Assembly (NCBI RefSeq): GCF_022024055.1
Contig: NZ_CP091788.1
Span: 2,418,001-2,482,000 of the forward strand
Direction: 5' to 3'
DNA: 64,000 nt
Origin: Prevotella sp. E2-28
Lineage (GTDB): Bacteria; Bacteroidota; Bacteroidia; Bacteroidales; Bacteroidaceae
Below are positions 20,001-27,136 of this stretch, piece after piece. The notes under the pieces are model-generated. The model did no database searches and was not told the origin of the DNA. It saw nothing but the letters and a program-made list of their open reading frames with translations. Position 1 is the first letter of the stretch. Each line of letters opens with the position of its first letter. Made by a program: the position numbers and the translations under genes.

Positions 20001-20295
20001 CCAATCCGCCGCCATCCTCTCCATCATATCCCGTTCCCGGTACAGAGGCAGTGTTGAAGGTCCCTTTGAAACCATACTCATAGGTTCCTACAATCGTATA
20101 GTCAGCCCCCAGTTCCGAAGTCCATCCATCAACCGACTTCAACTCCTGCTTCACTTCCGTTGTCTGACCACTCACATAGTCGAAGTTATCATCAAAGCCA
20201 TAGTTTTCCAGGTAATACTTGGTCACATCAGTCTGTGCGAAAGCCCCCATAGCAAGCATCAACAGCCCACTCATCATCATGACACATTTCTTCAT
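17023..20295 (-). CDS. Large secreted zinc metalloprotease with T9SS-like tail
   Basis: A 1090-residue multidomain secreted protein. Signal peptide MKKCVMMMSGLLMLAMGAFA; two carbohydrate-binding-like beta modules (about residues 25-210 and 290-425, ending NWIAVDNFRLYLIG); helical FIVAR-like spacers at about 215-280 and 430-545; a fibronectin-like module with GLEPATVYYLRPYAM near 625; then a zincin domain with HETGHGVGVGTH near 738-749, where the first two His and Glu fit HExxH. A trefoil-like region follows (YMFKNVATGRYLS). The C-terminus GIYTADGMKMQQLQKGINII...KKVFVK resembles a T9SS type A sorting signal. ATG at 20295 is preferred over a TTG 11 codons upstream because the signal peptide starts there. 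Confidence 0.75.
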   Translation of the reverse strand: MKKCVMMMSGLLMLAMGAFAQTDVTKYYLENYGFDDNFDYVSGQTTEVKQELKSVDGWTSELGADYTIVGTYEYGFKGTFNTASVPGTGYDGEDGGGLAISTGWEQTFLFYQTVTLPAGTYKLSVPTYNGSDVTAATSQVAWIPSSGTAVRSKVTSYPAKKWTLDEISFTLTKNTTGKIQFGMKATAGGSGNTAKLVVDYVKLLGSDMDVNGVKTDLQTVITTATNYYGEGTGVGAADLQTAINTAQGVYDNAEADVVMVLEAIKALNEAVTIYRQQNISEDNPQDVTTYIVNPSFENSTNGWVSENLSAQSNSSFTKKAGSYYLEKWTASGSVGNGYVKQTIKNIPNGIYKMTVAAQNYTQTSTSKKNTGAYIYAGDQQETVYTPGDYSVKFTSIAGEVEIGFVAENATGNWIAVDNFRLYLIGHVDAAAALAELTRIVGEAEGLQGSMMSATAASALQNAITTAKGMTTETAEADIQNAMKSLQEAIKQAQQSIAEYEALKVKIAEVEGAYDESKEGAAALKAALDNAKDLVVNAEATSEQLAEEILVLDKALLAFNLANATEGTVPTVTATNHYVATGATQALMRATTSSTNILERGVCWSKEHNPTVLDNRSTKSFSLKGTIFHVQGLEPATVYYLRPYAMTKNYQVAYGDEVKIVTHPQGTCKGTWDEGAPDEAANARCRNAIQQTIDYFNEWTGIRGFTLSGHYGASTPTADCSYGGWMRIGPNAGNQAIGTVLHETGHGVGVGTHSRWTNCADTRENTTYGNWLGREANTVLRFLENCDSKYVAFTGDKTHGWGTLDTREAYAPNGSISFDWLVNGADKDKHQELQYIGGMCILHGLFIDGLCPTSGDPNGIAGYTYNFDDTKKYYLMNKDEARGLGTGLLFQRSASLLGWKHNLTDEAISDSAAWYMEFNAKTGHYMFKNVATGRYLSRSSSSMTLKSTSTPTVSERFQLMPDRTDVTLGTGNQKLTTHGYWLTWNDNGDKAMVANTYLNALGYGGVAQTAFSFSNSATTQQWIIISEDELEAYKNIAIATNIHDVTPKQTVCSNADVEGIYTADGMKMQQLQKGINIIRYKDGTNKKVFVK

Positions 20296-20361
20296 AGTTC
20301 TATAATTAGTTATTTGTTTGTAGTTCAACTATTTGTTACTTAGTTCATAGTAAATATGCTG

Positions 20362-20369
20362 CAAAGATA
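20362..20369 (-). promoter_or_regulatory. -7 promoter box of the metalloprotease gene
   Basis: TATCTTTG on the minus strand gives a leader of roughly 60 bases before the ATG at 20295. Confidence 0.65.
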
Positions 20370-20432
20370 AGAAAGATTCTCGACACATCAAAACTTTTTT
20401 ATATAAAAGAGTTCATTTAACAAATTTCTTCG

Positions 20433-20440
20433 TACCTTTG
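20433..20440 (+). promoter_or_regulatory. -7 promoter box of the GT2 gene
   Basis: TACCTTTG, 26 bases before the ATG at 20467. Confidence 0.65.
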
Positions 20441-20466
20441 CAGCAAACTTAAAAGTAGAAGCATTT

Positions 20467-21654
20467 ATGATTGTATTCAAAATAGCATTCTGGTTTTGTT
20501 TGGCACTAGTAGTCTATACCTATGTTGGTTATGGAGCCGTTCTTTTCATCATTCTGAAGATTAAGAACTTATTTTTCAGAAGAGAAGCATCCCCTATTCT
20601 TCCCCTTGATCAGCAACTACTGCCCGAAGTCACCCTCATGATATGCGCCTATAATGAGGCAGAAGTTGTAGAAGAAAAAATGAAGAACATCCGTGCGCTC
20701 AACTATCCCAAGGAGAAGCTTTGCGTGATGTGGGTCACCGATGGTAGCACAGATGAATCCAACCAAATGCTACGCGCCTATCCTGAGGTTCATTTGGTAT
20801 ATTCTCCAGAAAGAAATGGCAAGGCTGCTGCTATGCAGCACGGGCTAAGGGAAAACAAAGCAGAATACGTCATCTTCACCGATGCCAACACCATGCTTAA
20901 TGCTGACGCCATCCGCGAGATTGTACGCCAATTCATGAAGAAAAACGTTAGTTGCGTATCAGGCGAGAAACGTGTGGCTGCACGCCATTCCGGCCAAGCC
21001 ACAGCCGAAGGCGAAGGTCTTTACTGGAAATACGAGAGCACCCTTAAACGCTGGGACAGCGAGCTCTATTCTGCTATGGGTGCAGCAGGCGAACTCTTTG
21101 CTGTACGCATGAGCCACTACCGCCCAGCCCCCAGCAATGCCCTGCTGGATGACTTTATGATGTCAATGCTCATCTTGAAGGATGGTCACAGAATTGCCTA
21201 TACCAAAGAGGCTTATGCCACAGAATTTGGTTCGGCAAGTACTGCCGAAGAATCCAAACGCAAACGAAGAATTGCAGCTGGAGGGCTGCAAAGTATTTGG
21301 TGGCTACGCAGCCTTTTAAACCCGTTTGCCTATCCCAAGGTAACCTTCCAGTATGTCTCTCACCGCGTACTTCGCTGGAGCATCACCCCCTTTGCATTAT
21401 TATTGCTGATTCCCCTTAACCTCCTACTGCTCATTTTCGACGGAGGCTGCATCTATCTAACCATAGCCCTGCTTCAGTTTCTTTTCTATCTGGCAGCTCT
21501 TATTGGTCATATCCTCAAGAAAACAGGCCGCAGAAACAAACTGCTTTATGTACCTACCTACTTCATGTTCATGAACCTCAATGTATTCTTGGGAATCAGA
21601 TATTTAATGACACATAAATCCAGTGGCACATGGGAAAAAGCTCGTCGAGGATAA
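20467..21654 (+). CDS. Membrane glycosyltransferase, family 2
   Basis: A 395-residue processive-type GT2 enzyme. An N-terminal membrane helix (residues 1-30) is followed by the GT-A domain: VTLMICAYNEAEVVEEKM, WVTDGSTDESNQML, the DxD-type site VIFTDANTM, and later LLDDFMMSM with the catalytic ED/DD region and KRRIAAGGLQ in place of QxxRW. C-terminal hydrophobic helices at about residues 310-385 anchor it. It probably transfers a sugar to a lipid or growing polysaccharide at the inner membrane. No partner gene is adjacent, so the product is unknown. Confidence 0.85.
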   Translation: MIVFKIAFWFCLALVVYTYVGYGAVLFIILKIKNLFFRREASPILPLDQQLLPEVTLMICAYNEAEVVEEKMKNIRALNYPKEKLCVMWVTDGSTDESNQMLRAYPEVHLVYSPERNGKAAAMQHGLRENKAEYVIFTDANTMLNADAIREIVRQFMKKNVSCVSGEKRVAARHSGQATAEGEGLYWKYESTLKRWDSELYSAMGAAGELFAVRMSHYRPAPSNALLDDFMMSMLILKDGHRIAYTKEAYATEFGSASTAEESKRKRRIAAGGLQSIWWLRSLLNPFAYPKVTFQYVSHRVLRWSITPFALLLLIPLNLLLLIFDGGCIYLTIALLQFLFYLAALIGHILKKTGRRNKLLYVPTYFMFMNLNVFLGIRYLMTHKSSGTWEKARRG

Positions 21655-21703
21655 AAAAATGCAAAAAAAACGACAAACATTTCTCTTTTAAGAAAAAAAA
21701 GAT

Positions 21704-21711
21704 TACCTTTG
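21704..21711 (+). promoter_or_regulatory. -7 promoter box of the hybrid kinase gene
   Basis: TACCTTTG, 10 bases before a GTG (21722) and 25 bases before the ATG at 21737. The spacing favours the ATG. Confidence 0.6.
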
Positions 21712-21736
21712 CACGTCGAATGTGAAAGTTCTACAC

Positions 21737-22984
21737 ATGAGTTTAGAAGATACGGATACACTAAAGCAAAAGTATTCTGAAGTCAGTAGAAGACTGGAAG
21801 AAGTCAGTTTGCAGCTGGAAAAGGCCAATCGCAAATTGAAGGAGTACGAAGAAAAGGCTGACAAGGCGGAGAAAGCGAGCAAAATGAAGTCTCTCTTCCT
21901 TGCTAATATGTCGCATGAGATTCGTACCCCACTGAATGCTATTGAAGGTTTCTCTCGTGTTATGGTAGAAACTGATTCTCAAGAAGACCGTATGAACTAT
22001 ATGGAAATCATTGAGAGCAATAACAGCCGACTTCTAAGCCTCGTCAATGAAATTCTGGATCTTTCACGTGTAGAATCGGGTGAAATCATTGTCAAGAACA
22101 ATCCCACGGATCTTAATTACCTCATGAGTAGTATCAAGCAGCTCTTTAAGTTCCGCTGCCCTGATACTGTTAGCTTGGTATGGAATAAGCCCCCGCTTCC
22201 CGTCACTATGAATACTGACGAGAACCGCATTACCCAGGTATTTTCAAACCTGATTTCTAATGCGTTGAAGCACACGCCAAGAGGTGTCATCACATTTGGA
22301 TACGAAGTTCTGAAAGATACACAGGAGATTCGTTTCTTCGTCAAAGACACAGGTACAGGTATTGATCCAGACTTCATTGAGCATATTTTCGACACATACG
22401 CATCTCAGGATGCTGAGCAGCAGCGTGGATTCGGCCTTGGATTAGCCCTGTGCCGTATTATCGTGGAAAAGATGGGTGGCACCATTGACGTTGAGTCAAC
22501 TTTGGGTAAGGGTTCACTCTTCACGTTTACACTGCCTTTCAATGGATCTATCAGCGGTGTTACAGTAACCACCCGCTCTAACAATATGCGTACCCTCCGC
22601 GTAGAAAATCCCGTTAACCAAGAAGCCATGAAAACGGTGCTGGTTGCCGAGGATGAAGAGAGTAACTACGAGTTGGTACGTATTGTGCTCCAGAAGCGCT
22701 ATAACCTCATACGTGCTCACAACGGTATTGAAGCTGTCACCATGAATGAAGAAGAGCATCCCGACCTTATCCTGATGGATGTCAGAATGCCAGAGATGGA
22801 CGGCCTTGATGCCACACGTATTATCAAGGAGGTTAATAATAAGGTGCCCATCATCATGCTTAGTGCCTTTGCATTCCCAGAAAACATCCGCGAGGCCAAG
22901 GCTGCAGGTTGCGATGAGTTTATGGCCAAGCCTTTCAATGTAGAAGACCTCATTGAAAAGATTAGCCATTACATTGGATCATAA
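21737..22984 (+). CDS. Cytoplasmic hybrid histidine kinase/response regulator
   Basis: About 415 residues with no membrane helix and no PAS or GAF sensor. A coiled coil (residues 10-50) leads into the HisKA domain with H-box MSHEIRTPLNAIEGF (His near residue 60), HATPase_c with N box (VFSNLISNALKH) and G boxes (KDTGTGID; RGFGLGLALC), and a C-terminal receiver with acidic pair VAEDEE, phospho-Asp in LILMDVRMPEMDG (near 348) and Lys in AKPFN. It could be a phosphorelay intermediate taking its signal through the coiled coil. ATG at 21737 is preferred; a GTG five codons upstream is possible. The next gene follows after 20 bases. Confidence 0.9.
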   Translation: MSLEDTDTLKQKYSEVSRRLEEVSLQLEKANRKLKEYEEKADKAEKASKMKSLFLANMSHEIRTPLNAIEGFSRVMVETDSQEDRMNYMEIIESNNSRLLSLVNEILDLSRVESGEIIVKNNPTDLNYLMSSIKQLFKFRCPDTVSLVWNKPPLPVTMNTDENRITQVFSNLISNALKHTPRGVITFGYEVLKDTQEIRFFVKDTGTGIDPDFIEHIFDTYASQDAEQQRGFGLGLALCRIIVEKMGGTIDVESTLGKGSLFTFTLPFNGSISGVTVTTRSNNMRTLRVENPVNQEAMKTVLVAEDEESNYELVRIVLQKRYNLIRAHNGIEAVTMNEEEHPDLILMDVRMPEMDGLDATRIIKEVNNKVPIIMLSAFAFPENIREAKAAGCDEFMAKPFNVEDLIEKISHYIGS

Positions 22985-23004
22985 TTTAGCCATATCCATC
23001 TATT

Positions 23005-24063
23005 ATGGGTAAACAAGCAGTTTACAAATACATTTCTTTCATGTTCCTGCTCATCAGTACATTGATGGCAGTTTTTACAATTTTCGGACTCTTTGGTGGC
23101 ACTGTTGACCCAGCCTCCAGCACGGCAATGGCTATGCTTGTCTATGTTCTGCCGTTCCTATTGGGCGGAAATGTCATCATGCTCATCTATTGGATTGTGC
23201 GTCGTCGCTGGCATTGGATGGCTATTCCATGTATCACACTGCTTTGCAGCATCCCCTACATGAGCACCGTGTTCCAGCCAGGACTTTTCAACGAGGGCGA
23301 GACTAGCCGTTCGGGTATTAAGATTGCTACTTACAACGTAGCGATGTTTGGCAGGGAAACCTCTGGATTCAAGTCGCAGGATATTTTGGCAGAGATGAAA
23401 CGTCAGAGCGTGGATATCCTCTGCATACAAGAGTACGAGGACATCAGTGGTGACAAGCTCAATTCTAATAGTTATAAAGGATATTTCCCATATATGGCTA
23501 CAGGACGCAACGATATGGTTATCTATAGTCGCTACCCTATTGAGCGTCATGACCTTATAGATTTCGGTCCTACCAACAACAGTGGCATGTGGGCAGATGT
23601 CAACGTCAACAGCCGCATAGTTCGCGTATTCAATGTCCATCTGGAGACCACTGGTTTCAATGGCGTACTCCATCGGGCTGCGAAAAGCGAAATACAGGGA
23701 CATTCTATAGAAGGTAATGCTATTGTCAGAGCCATCTATGGTAACTACACCCGCGGTATGGCAATCCGAGCCCGTCAGGCAGACCTTGTGGCCAATCTTG
23801 TCAAGTCATCAGAATATCCCACCATTGTTTGCGGTGACTTCAATGATGTGCCCTACTCTTATGTTTACAACACCATGTTGGGCGACCTCACAGATGGCTT
23901 TAAGGAATGCGGTAAAGGCATCATGTACACTTACGACAGTGGTAAGAAGAAGGTACGTATCGACTATATTTTCCACGACAGTCAGTTGGAAGGTGAGTCT
24001 TACTACACTAAGGAAATCAATTACTCCGACCACTATCCCGTATTTATGAAAATAGCCTTCTGA
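23005..24063 (+). CDS. Membrane-anchored endonuclease/exonuclease/phosphatase-family protein
   Basis: A 352-residue protein with about three N-terminal membrane helices (residues 8-95) and an EEP hydrolase domain from about residue 105. Diagnostic motifs are KIATYNVAMFGR, LCIQEYED (metal-binding Glu), GDFNDVPYS and the terminal SDHYPVFMKI (catalytic Asp-His). Members cleave phosphodiesters of nucleic acids, inositol phosphates or lipids; the substrate here is unknown. It may be co-transcribed with the upstream kinase. A terminator hairpin contains its stop codon. Confidence 0.85.
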   Translation: MGKQAVYKYISFMFLLISTLMAVFTIFGLFGGTVDPASSTAMAMLVYVLPFLLGGNVIMLIYWIVRRRWHWMAIPCITLLCSIPYMSTVFQPGLFNEGETSRSGIKIATYNVAMFGRETSGFKSQDILAEMKRQSVDILCIQEYEDISGDKLNSNSYKGYFPYMATGRNDMVIYSRYPIERHDLIDFGPTNNSGMWADVNVNSRIVRVFNVHLETTGFNGVLHRAAKSEIQGHSIEGNAIVRAIYGNYTRGMAIRARQADLVANLVKSSEYPTIVCGDFNDVPYSYVYNTMLGDLTDGFKECGKGIMYTYDSGKKKVRIDYIFHDSQLEGESYYTKEINYSDHYPVFMKIAF

Positions 24064-24084
24064 ATTCAGAAGGCTTTCTTTTTT
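24054..24084. terminator. Terminator hairpin overlapping the stop codon
   Basis: AGCCTTCTGA / TCAGAAGGCT (24054-24075) is a perfect inverted repeat that includes the last codons and stop of the EEP gene and is followed by a T-rich run. It lies between convergent genes. Confidence 0.85.
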
Positions 24085-24549
24085 TCATACGATTTTAAAT
24101 CTCACGCGAAAGGAGCGTTCTTGCTCGTCCCAGTTGGTACCCAGCATTTCAAAACGTCCTATCTGGGAAGTAGAGCGCACATGTTTACCTATACACGGGC
24201 AGACATCATAATCACCAATACGAACCAGCCGGATAGTCTCACTGGCATCATCGGGCAAACGGTCTAGTTTCACACCCTCGGGCAGATTATCCCGCGTAAC
24301 GAATTCGAACGTCACAGGCATATCCTCGTCTATCAGTTCATTCATACGGCGTTCTATCTCCTTCTCCTCTTGACGAGAAGGTTTGTGATCCAGGTGAAAA
24401 CTCATTTTACTCTTTTTCCTTTCCACATGCGCATTGAAACTACGATCGCAGCCAAATAAGCGTATCATAGTCTGATTCAGCAGATGCTCTGCCGTATGCG
24501 CAGGCGGAAACTCCTCCTTGTTATGATCATTTAGTATATAGTCTGCCAT
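24085..24549 (-). CDS. AlaX-like tRNA editing domain protein
   Basis: A 154-residue stand-alone protein resembling the second additional domain of alanyl- and threonyl-tRNA synthetases. The four zinc ligands are visible as HTAEH (residues 18-22) and CPCIGKH (about 118-124). AlaX proteins deacylate mischarged tRNAs such as Ser-tRNA(Ala). At 154 residues it is the short form without the N-terminal glycine-rich domain. It follows the inositol monophosphatase gene after nine bases and is likely in the same operon. Confidence 0.8.
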   Translation of the reverse strand: MADYILNDHNKEEFPPAHTAEHLLNQTMIRLFGCDRSFNAHVERKKSKMSFHLDHKPSRQEEKEIERRMNELIDEDMPVTFEFVTRDNLPEGVKLDRLPDDASETIRLVRIGDYDVCPCIGKHVRSTSQIGRFEMLGTNWDEQERSFRVRFKIV

Positions 24550-24558
24550 TGTCTCTCA

Positions 24559-25404
24559 TTATGCTGTTTGAATAACGTTTAAGAGGTCTTGCTGAAAGAC
24601 ACCATTAGTAGCCACGACACTATTACCCTGCGTAAAGTCATCAGCACCAGAATAGTCGGTTACGGTGCCGCCTGCCTCTTTCACGATAAGCGCACCTGCC
24701 ATGAAATCCCATTGGCCAATATGCTTCTCTGCATAACCATCCAGACGTCCCGCAGCTACATAACAGAGAGCCATAGCAGCTGATCCACACATACGGATAC
24801 TGCCAACGTTTCCGTAAAGGCTGTCTATAAGATGTTTGATTACGGGTTTGTAGGCATCGCTATCATAAGGCAACTGCAAACACAGCAGCGCATCCTCAAG
24901 CTTATTCTTACTCACCTGCAGGCTCTCACATCTAGCCACTTTCATCCCATCTTTTACCTCTACATACGCTCCGCCACCCTGCCAAGCATAGAAGCACTCA
25001 TCGTTACATATCTCATAGACAACACCCAGCATGACATCATGCCCCTCCATCAGGGCTATACTCACAGCATAAGGAGCATACCGATGAATAAAGTTTGTAG
25101 TACCGTCAAGAGGGTCGATAACCCAAGTAAGATCAGAGCTTTCGGTTTGTAGGTTTGAACCATCATCCACCTTTGTCGTTCCCTCTTCGGTAATGAAGCC
25201 TGCCTCAGGCAGAAGTTCACGTAAAGCACTCACTATCAGACGTTCCGAACCTTTATCTACATACGACACATAGTCGTGCGCATGCTTACGTTCCACACTC
25301 TCCAAGGAAAATTTCAATCGCTCTTCCCTGATATAAGCGCCAGCCCGTCTAGCAATCTCGCTAACGGCCTGTGCTAACGACTCTAATTGTAACTGTTTAT
25401 TCAT
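24559..25404 (-). CDS. Inositol monophosphatase family protein
   Basis: A 281-residue Mg2+-dependent phosphatase of the IMPase/SuhB/CysQ superfamily. Metal-binding motifs: ITEEGTT (Glu near residue 75), VIDPLDGTTNF (about 95-105) and WDFMAGALIVKEAGG (Asp near 225). The substrate may be inositol phosphate, another sugar phosphate or 3'-phosphoadenosine phosphate; SuhB-like use is most common. The start is ATG at 25404 (MNKQLQLESLAQ); longer upstream open sequence crosses the promoter and shows no family similarity. First gene of a two-gene unit with the AlaX-like gene. The -7 box is only five bases from the ATG. Confidence 0.88.
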   Translation of the reverse strand: MNKQLQLESLAQAVSEIARRAGAYIREERLKFSLESVERKHAHDYVSYVDKGSERLIVSALRELLPEAGFITEEGTTKVDDGSNLQTESSDLTWVIDPLDGTTNFIHRYAPYAVSIALMEGHDVMLGVVYEICNDECFYAWQGGGAYVEVKDGMKVARCESLQVSKNKLEDALLCLQLPYDSDAYKPVIKHLIDSLYGNVGSIRMCGSAAMALCYVAAGRLDGYAEKHIGQWDFMAGALIVKEAGGTVTDYSGADDFTQGNSVVATNGVFQQDLLNVIQTA

Positions 25405-25409
25405 GACTG

Positions 25410-25417
25410 CAAAAATA
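25410..25417 (-). promoter_or_regulatory. -7 promoter box five bases from the IMPase ATG
   Basis: TATTTTTG on the minus strand followed by CAGTC and ATG at 25404; a leaderless or near-leaderless transcript is implied. Confidence 0.6.
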
Positions 25418-25461
25418 CAAAGAATTCCTGAATATATCTCTATAATTTTCTGCATTTTCAC

Positions 25462-25491
25462 TTGCATATCAAAATTTTTATTGTATCTTTG
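25462..25491 (+). promoter_or_regulatory. Promoter with -33 TTG and -7 TATCTTTG
   Basis: TTG at 25462-25464 and TATCTTTG at 25484-25491, 19 bases apart, match the Bacteroidota -33/-7 arrangement. The ATG at 25525 follows after a 33-base gap. Confidence 0.7.
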
Positions 25492-25524
25492 CGCTGTGAA
25501 ACTAGAAAAACAAGAATAAGAAGT

Positions 25525-26331
25525 ATGGAACAGCAAGGAGAAAAGAAAGTGCTGACGCTGAAGACACTGACGAAGAGCACAGTATGGGACATCCAGGAGA
25601 ATGACATCTTCCGTATGTGGGAAGGTGCTGATAAGGATGCTGAGGTAAAAGAGAATCTACGCCATTTTGTTGACATTATCCGCTCGGCATTCATGGTTGA
25701 GGAAGTACCTGCCGACTCAAAACCCATTCAGGCTAAATATGAAAAACTCGGCTATAAGGTAGGACAGGTGAAACTAGACGGTGACAAGAAAATTACATGG
25801 GCTATCAAGAAGAAGCCTATCATGCGAGTTACCGACCTGACTTACGAGAACATACGTCATATCACAGCTGCTAAGCTTATCGAGGTACTCGACCGCAACT
25901 TCGGTGGCGGATGGGATTCTCTGTCACAGAGCATCAAAGATATCATTGAAAGTGGTTTCGACATCTCCACTACTACACTCCCCAAGGATCGTCTGCACAA
26001 GAAAGGCGGCCTCTATGAGAAAAAGATTGAAGACGGATTTGAAGTATTGGAAGTAGCCAAAGGCTCATGGGTTGAAGCTATCTTTGCCAAGATAAAGCCC
26101 GAATCAGAAAAGCCCCGCATGAAGTTCAATACTTATAGCGATGACGAGGAAGACGAGGATGCTGATGTTGAGATTGAGGACAACTACAACAAGCCCGACG
26201 AGGACGACGTAGAGATTGAGGATCCAAATGATGACGATATCACCGAGGACAACTACTCTACAATGATGGATTTGGGTAGTGGCGATCCTGATGAAGAGGC
26301 TGAGAACCTGTCAGAATACGGAGACGAGTAA
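25525..26331 (+). CDS. Hypothetical protein with acidic C-terminus
   Basis: A 268-residue protein I do not recognise. Residues 1-190 are mixed alpha/beta with balanced charge (LTLKTLTKSTVWDIQENDIF; IMRVTDLTYENIRHITAAKL); residues about 205-268 are highly acidic (DDEEDEDADVEIEDNYNKPD). No signal peptide, membrane helix, Cys cluster or nucleotide-binding motif is seen. The acidic tail is typical of proteins that bind basic partners or mimic DNA, but that is only inference. I chose ATG at 25525, after the promoter. Own promoter and strong terminator, so a single-gene unit. Confidence 0.7.
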   Translation: MEQQGEKKVLTLKTLTKSTVWDIQENDIFRMWEGADKDAEVKENLRHFVDIIRSAFMVEEVPADSKPIQAKYEKLGYKVGQVKLDGDKKITWAIKKKPIMRVTDLTYENIRHITAAKLIEVLDRNFGGGWDSLSQSIKDIIESGFDISTTTLPKDRLHKKGGLYEKKIEDGFEVLEVAKGSWVEAIFAKIKPESEKPRMKFNTYSDDEEDEDADVEIEDNYNKPDEDDVEIEDPNDDDITEDNYSTMMDLGSGDPDEEAENLSEYGDE

Positions 26332-26351
26332 GACATAAAGATATACTACAA

Positions 26352-26397
26352 AAAAAAGAAAGGGACTTCATTCTAACGAATGAGGTCCTTTCTTTTA
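26352..26397 (+). terminator. Intrinsic terminator
   Basis: AAAGAAAGGGACTTCATT (26356-26372) pairs with AATGAGGTCCTTTCTTTT (26379-26396), with T residues at the 3' side. It ends the hypothetical gene. Confidence 0.85.
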
Positions 26398-26428
26398 GGA
26401 AAAATCATAAAGTGCCACTTTACGTTTC

Positions 26429-26512
26429 TAAGTCTAAGAATTAGCGTCGTAAGTCTAAGAGTTATTTTCATAAGTCTAAGAGTTATTTTCGTAACTCTAA
26501 GAGTTATGCATC
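26429..26512. repeat. Array of four 21-bp tandem repeats (copy 1)
   Basis: Four head-to-tail 21-base units at 26429, 26450, 26471 and 26492. Each has the core TAAGTCTAAGAGTTA (unit 1 has AATTA, unit 4 TAACTC) and a six-base variable tail (GCGTCG, TTTTCA, TTTTCG, TGCATC). Unit 4 is a perfect palindrome TAACTCTAAGAGTTA. Degraded repeat-like sequence continues to about 26555. The same four-unit order is found inverted at 43860-43943. It lies between a terminator and the 3' end of maf. The 223-base gap holds nothing else I can identify. Confidence 0.85.
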
Positions 26513-26554
26513 ACAAGTGGCTGAGTTATGACCTGCAACTTCCCAAGTTGTGAC

Positions 26555-27136
26555 TTACATCTTTGAGATTTCTGTGTATATACGCTGAACGGGCAAGCCC
26601 ATTACATTGAAATAGCTGCCATTCAGGCTGGTGACACCTATATAGCCAATCCACTCCTGAATACCATAGGCACCTGCTTTGTCGAAAGGTTTGTAAACTT
26701 CAATATAATGATCTATCTCTTCATCGGTAAGTTGCTTGAAGGTGACATCGGTGGTCACGGAGAAATGACGCTGCTCTTGCTTCGTGGTCAGACAGACACC
26801 AGTAGTTACCTGATGGGCTACGCCACTTAGTTTCCTCAACATCCTGCGGGCATCAGCAGCATCAACAGGCTTCCCCATCACTTCATCACCCACAATCACG
26901 ATGGTATCAGCCGTGATAATCAGGTCATTATCAGCCATCAGGTCACGATAGGCCAATGCTTTTTCACGGGCAATAAACTCGGCAATCTGACTCACGGGCA
27001 GGTCGGCAGGATAACTCTCTTCAATATCGGGCAGCACCTTTACCTCGAAAGGAATGCCCAGGCCGCCCAGCAACTCACGGCGACGCGGCGAGTTACTGGC
27101 TAATATGATATGATATTTCTTTAAATTCTCAAGCAT
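26555..27136 (-). CDS. maf: Maf-like nucleoside triphosphate pyrophosphatase
   Basis: A 193-residue Maf/Ham1-superfamily enzyme that hydrolyses non-canonical or pyrimidine nucleoside triphosphates to monophosphates. The N-terminal motif ILASNSPRRRELLGGLG, DTIVIVGDEVMGKP with catalytic Asp, and the AGAYGIQEWIGYIG segment identify it; the last resembles the dTTP/UTP pyrophosphatase (YhdE) subgroup. The ATG at 27136 overlaps the kdsC stop as TGATG, so the two are translationally coupled; an in-frame ATG two codons upstream is also possible. Last gene of a four-gene minus-strand operon. Confidence 0.9.
   Translation of the reverse strand: MLENLKKYHIILASNSPRRRELLGGLGIPFEVKVLPDIEESYPADLPVSQIAEFIAREKALAYRDLMADNDLIITADTIVIVGDEVMGKPVDAADARRMLRKLSGVAHQVTTGVCLTTKQEQRHFSVTTDVTFKQLTDEEIDHYIEVYKPFDKAGAYGIQEWIGYIGVTSLNGSYFNVMGLPVQRIYTEISKM

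Noticed and set aside
24559..25536. Longer inositol monophosphatase starting at 25536
   Set aside because: The extra 44 residues cross the -7 box at 25410-25417 and do not resemble the family; the ATG at 25404 fits.
26429..26512. CRISPR array
   Set aside because: Repeats are only 21 bases, directly adjacent with no unique spacers, and no cas genes are nearby.
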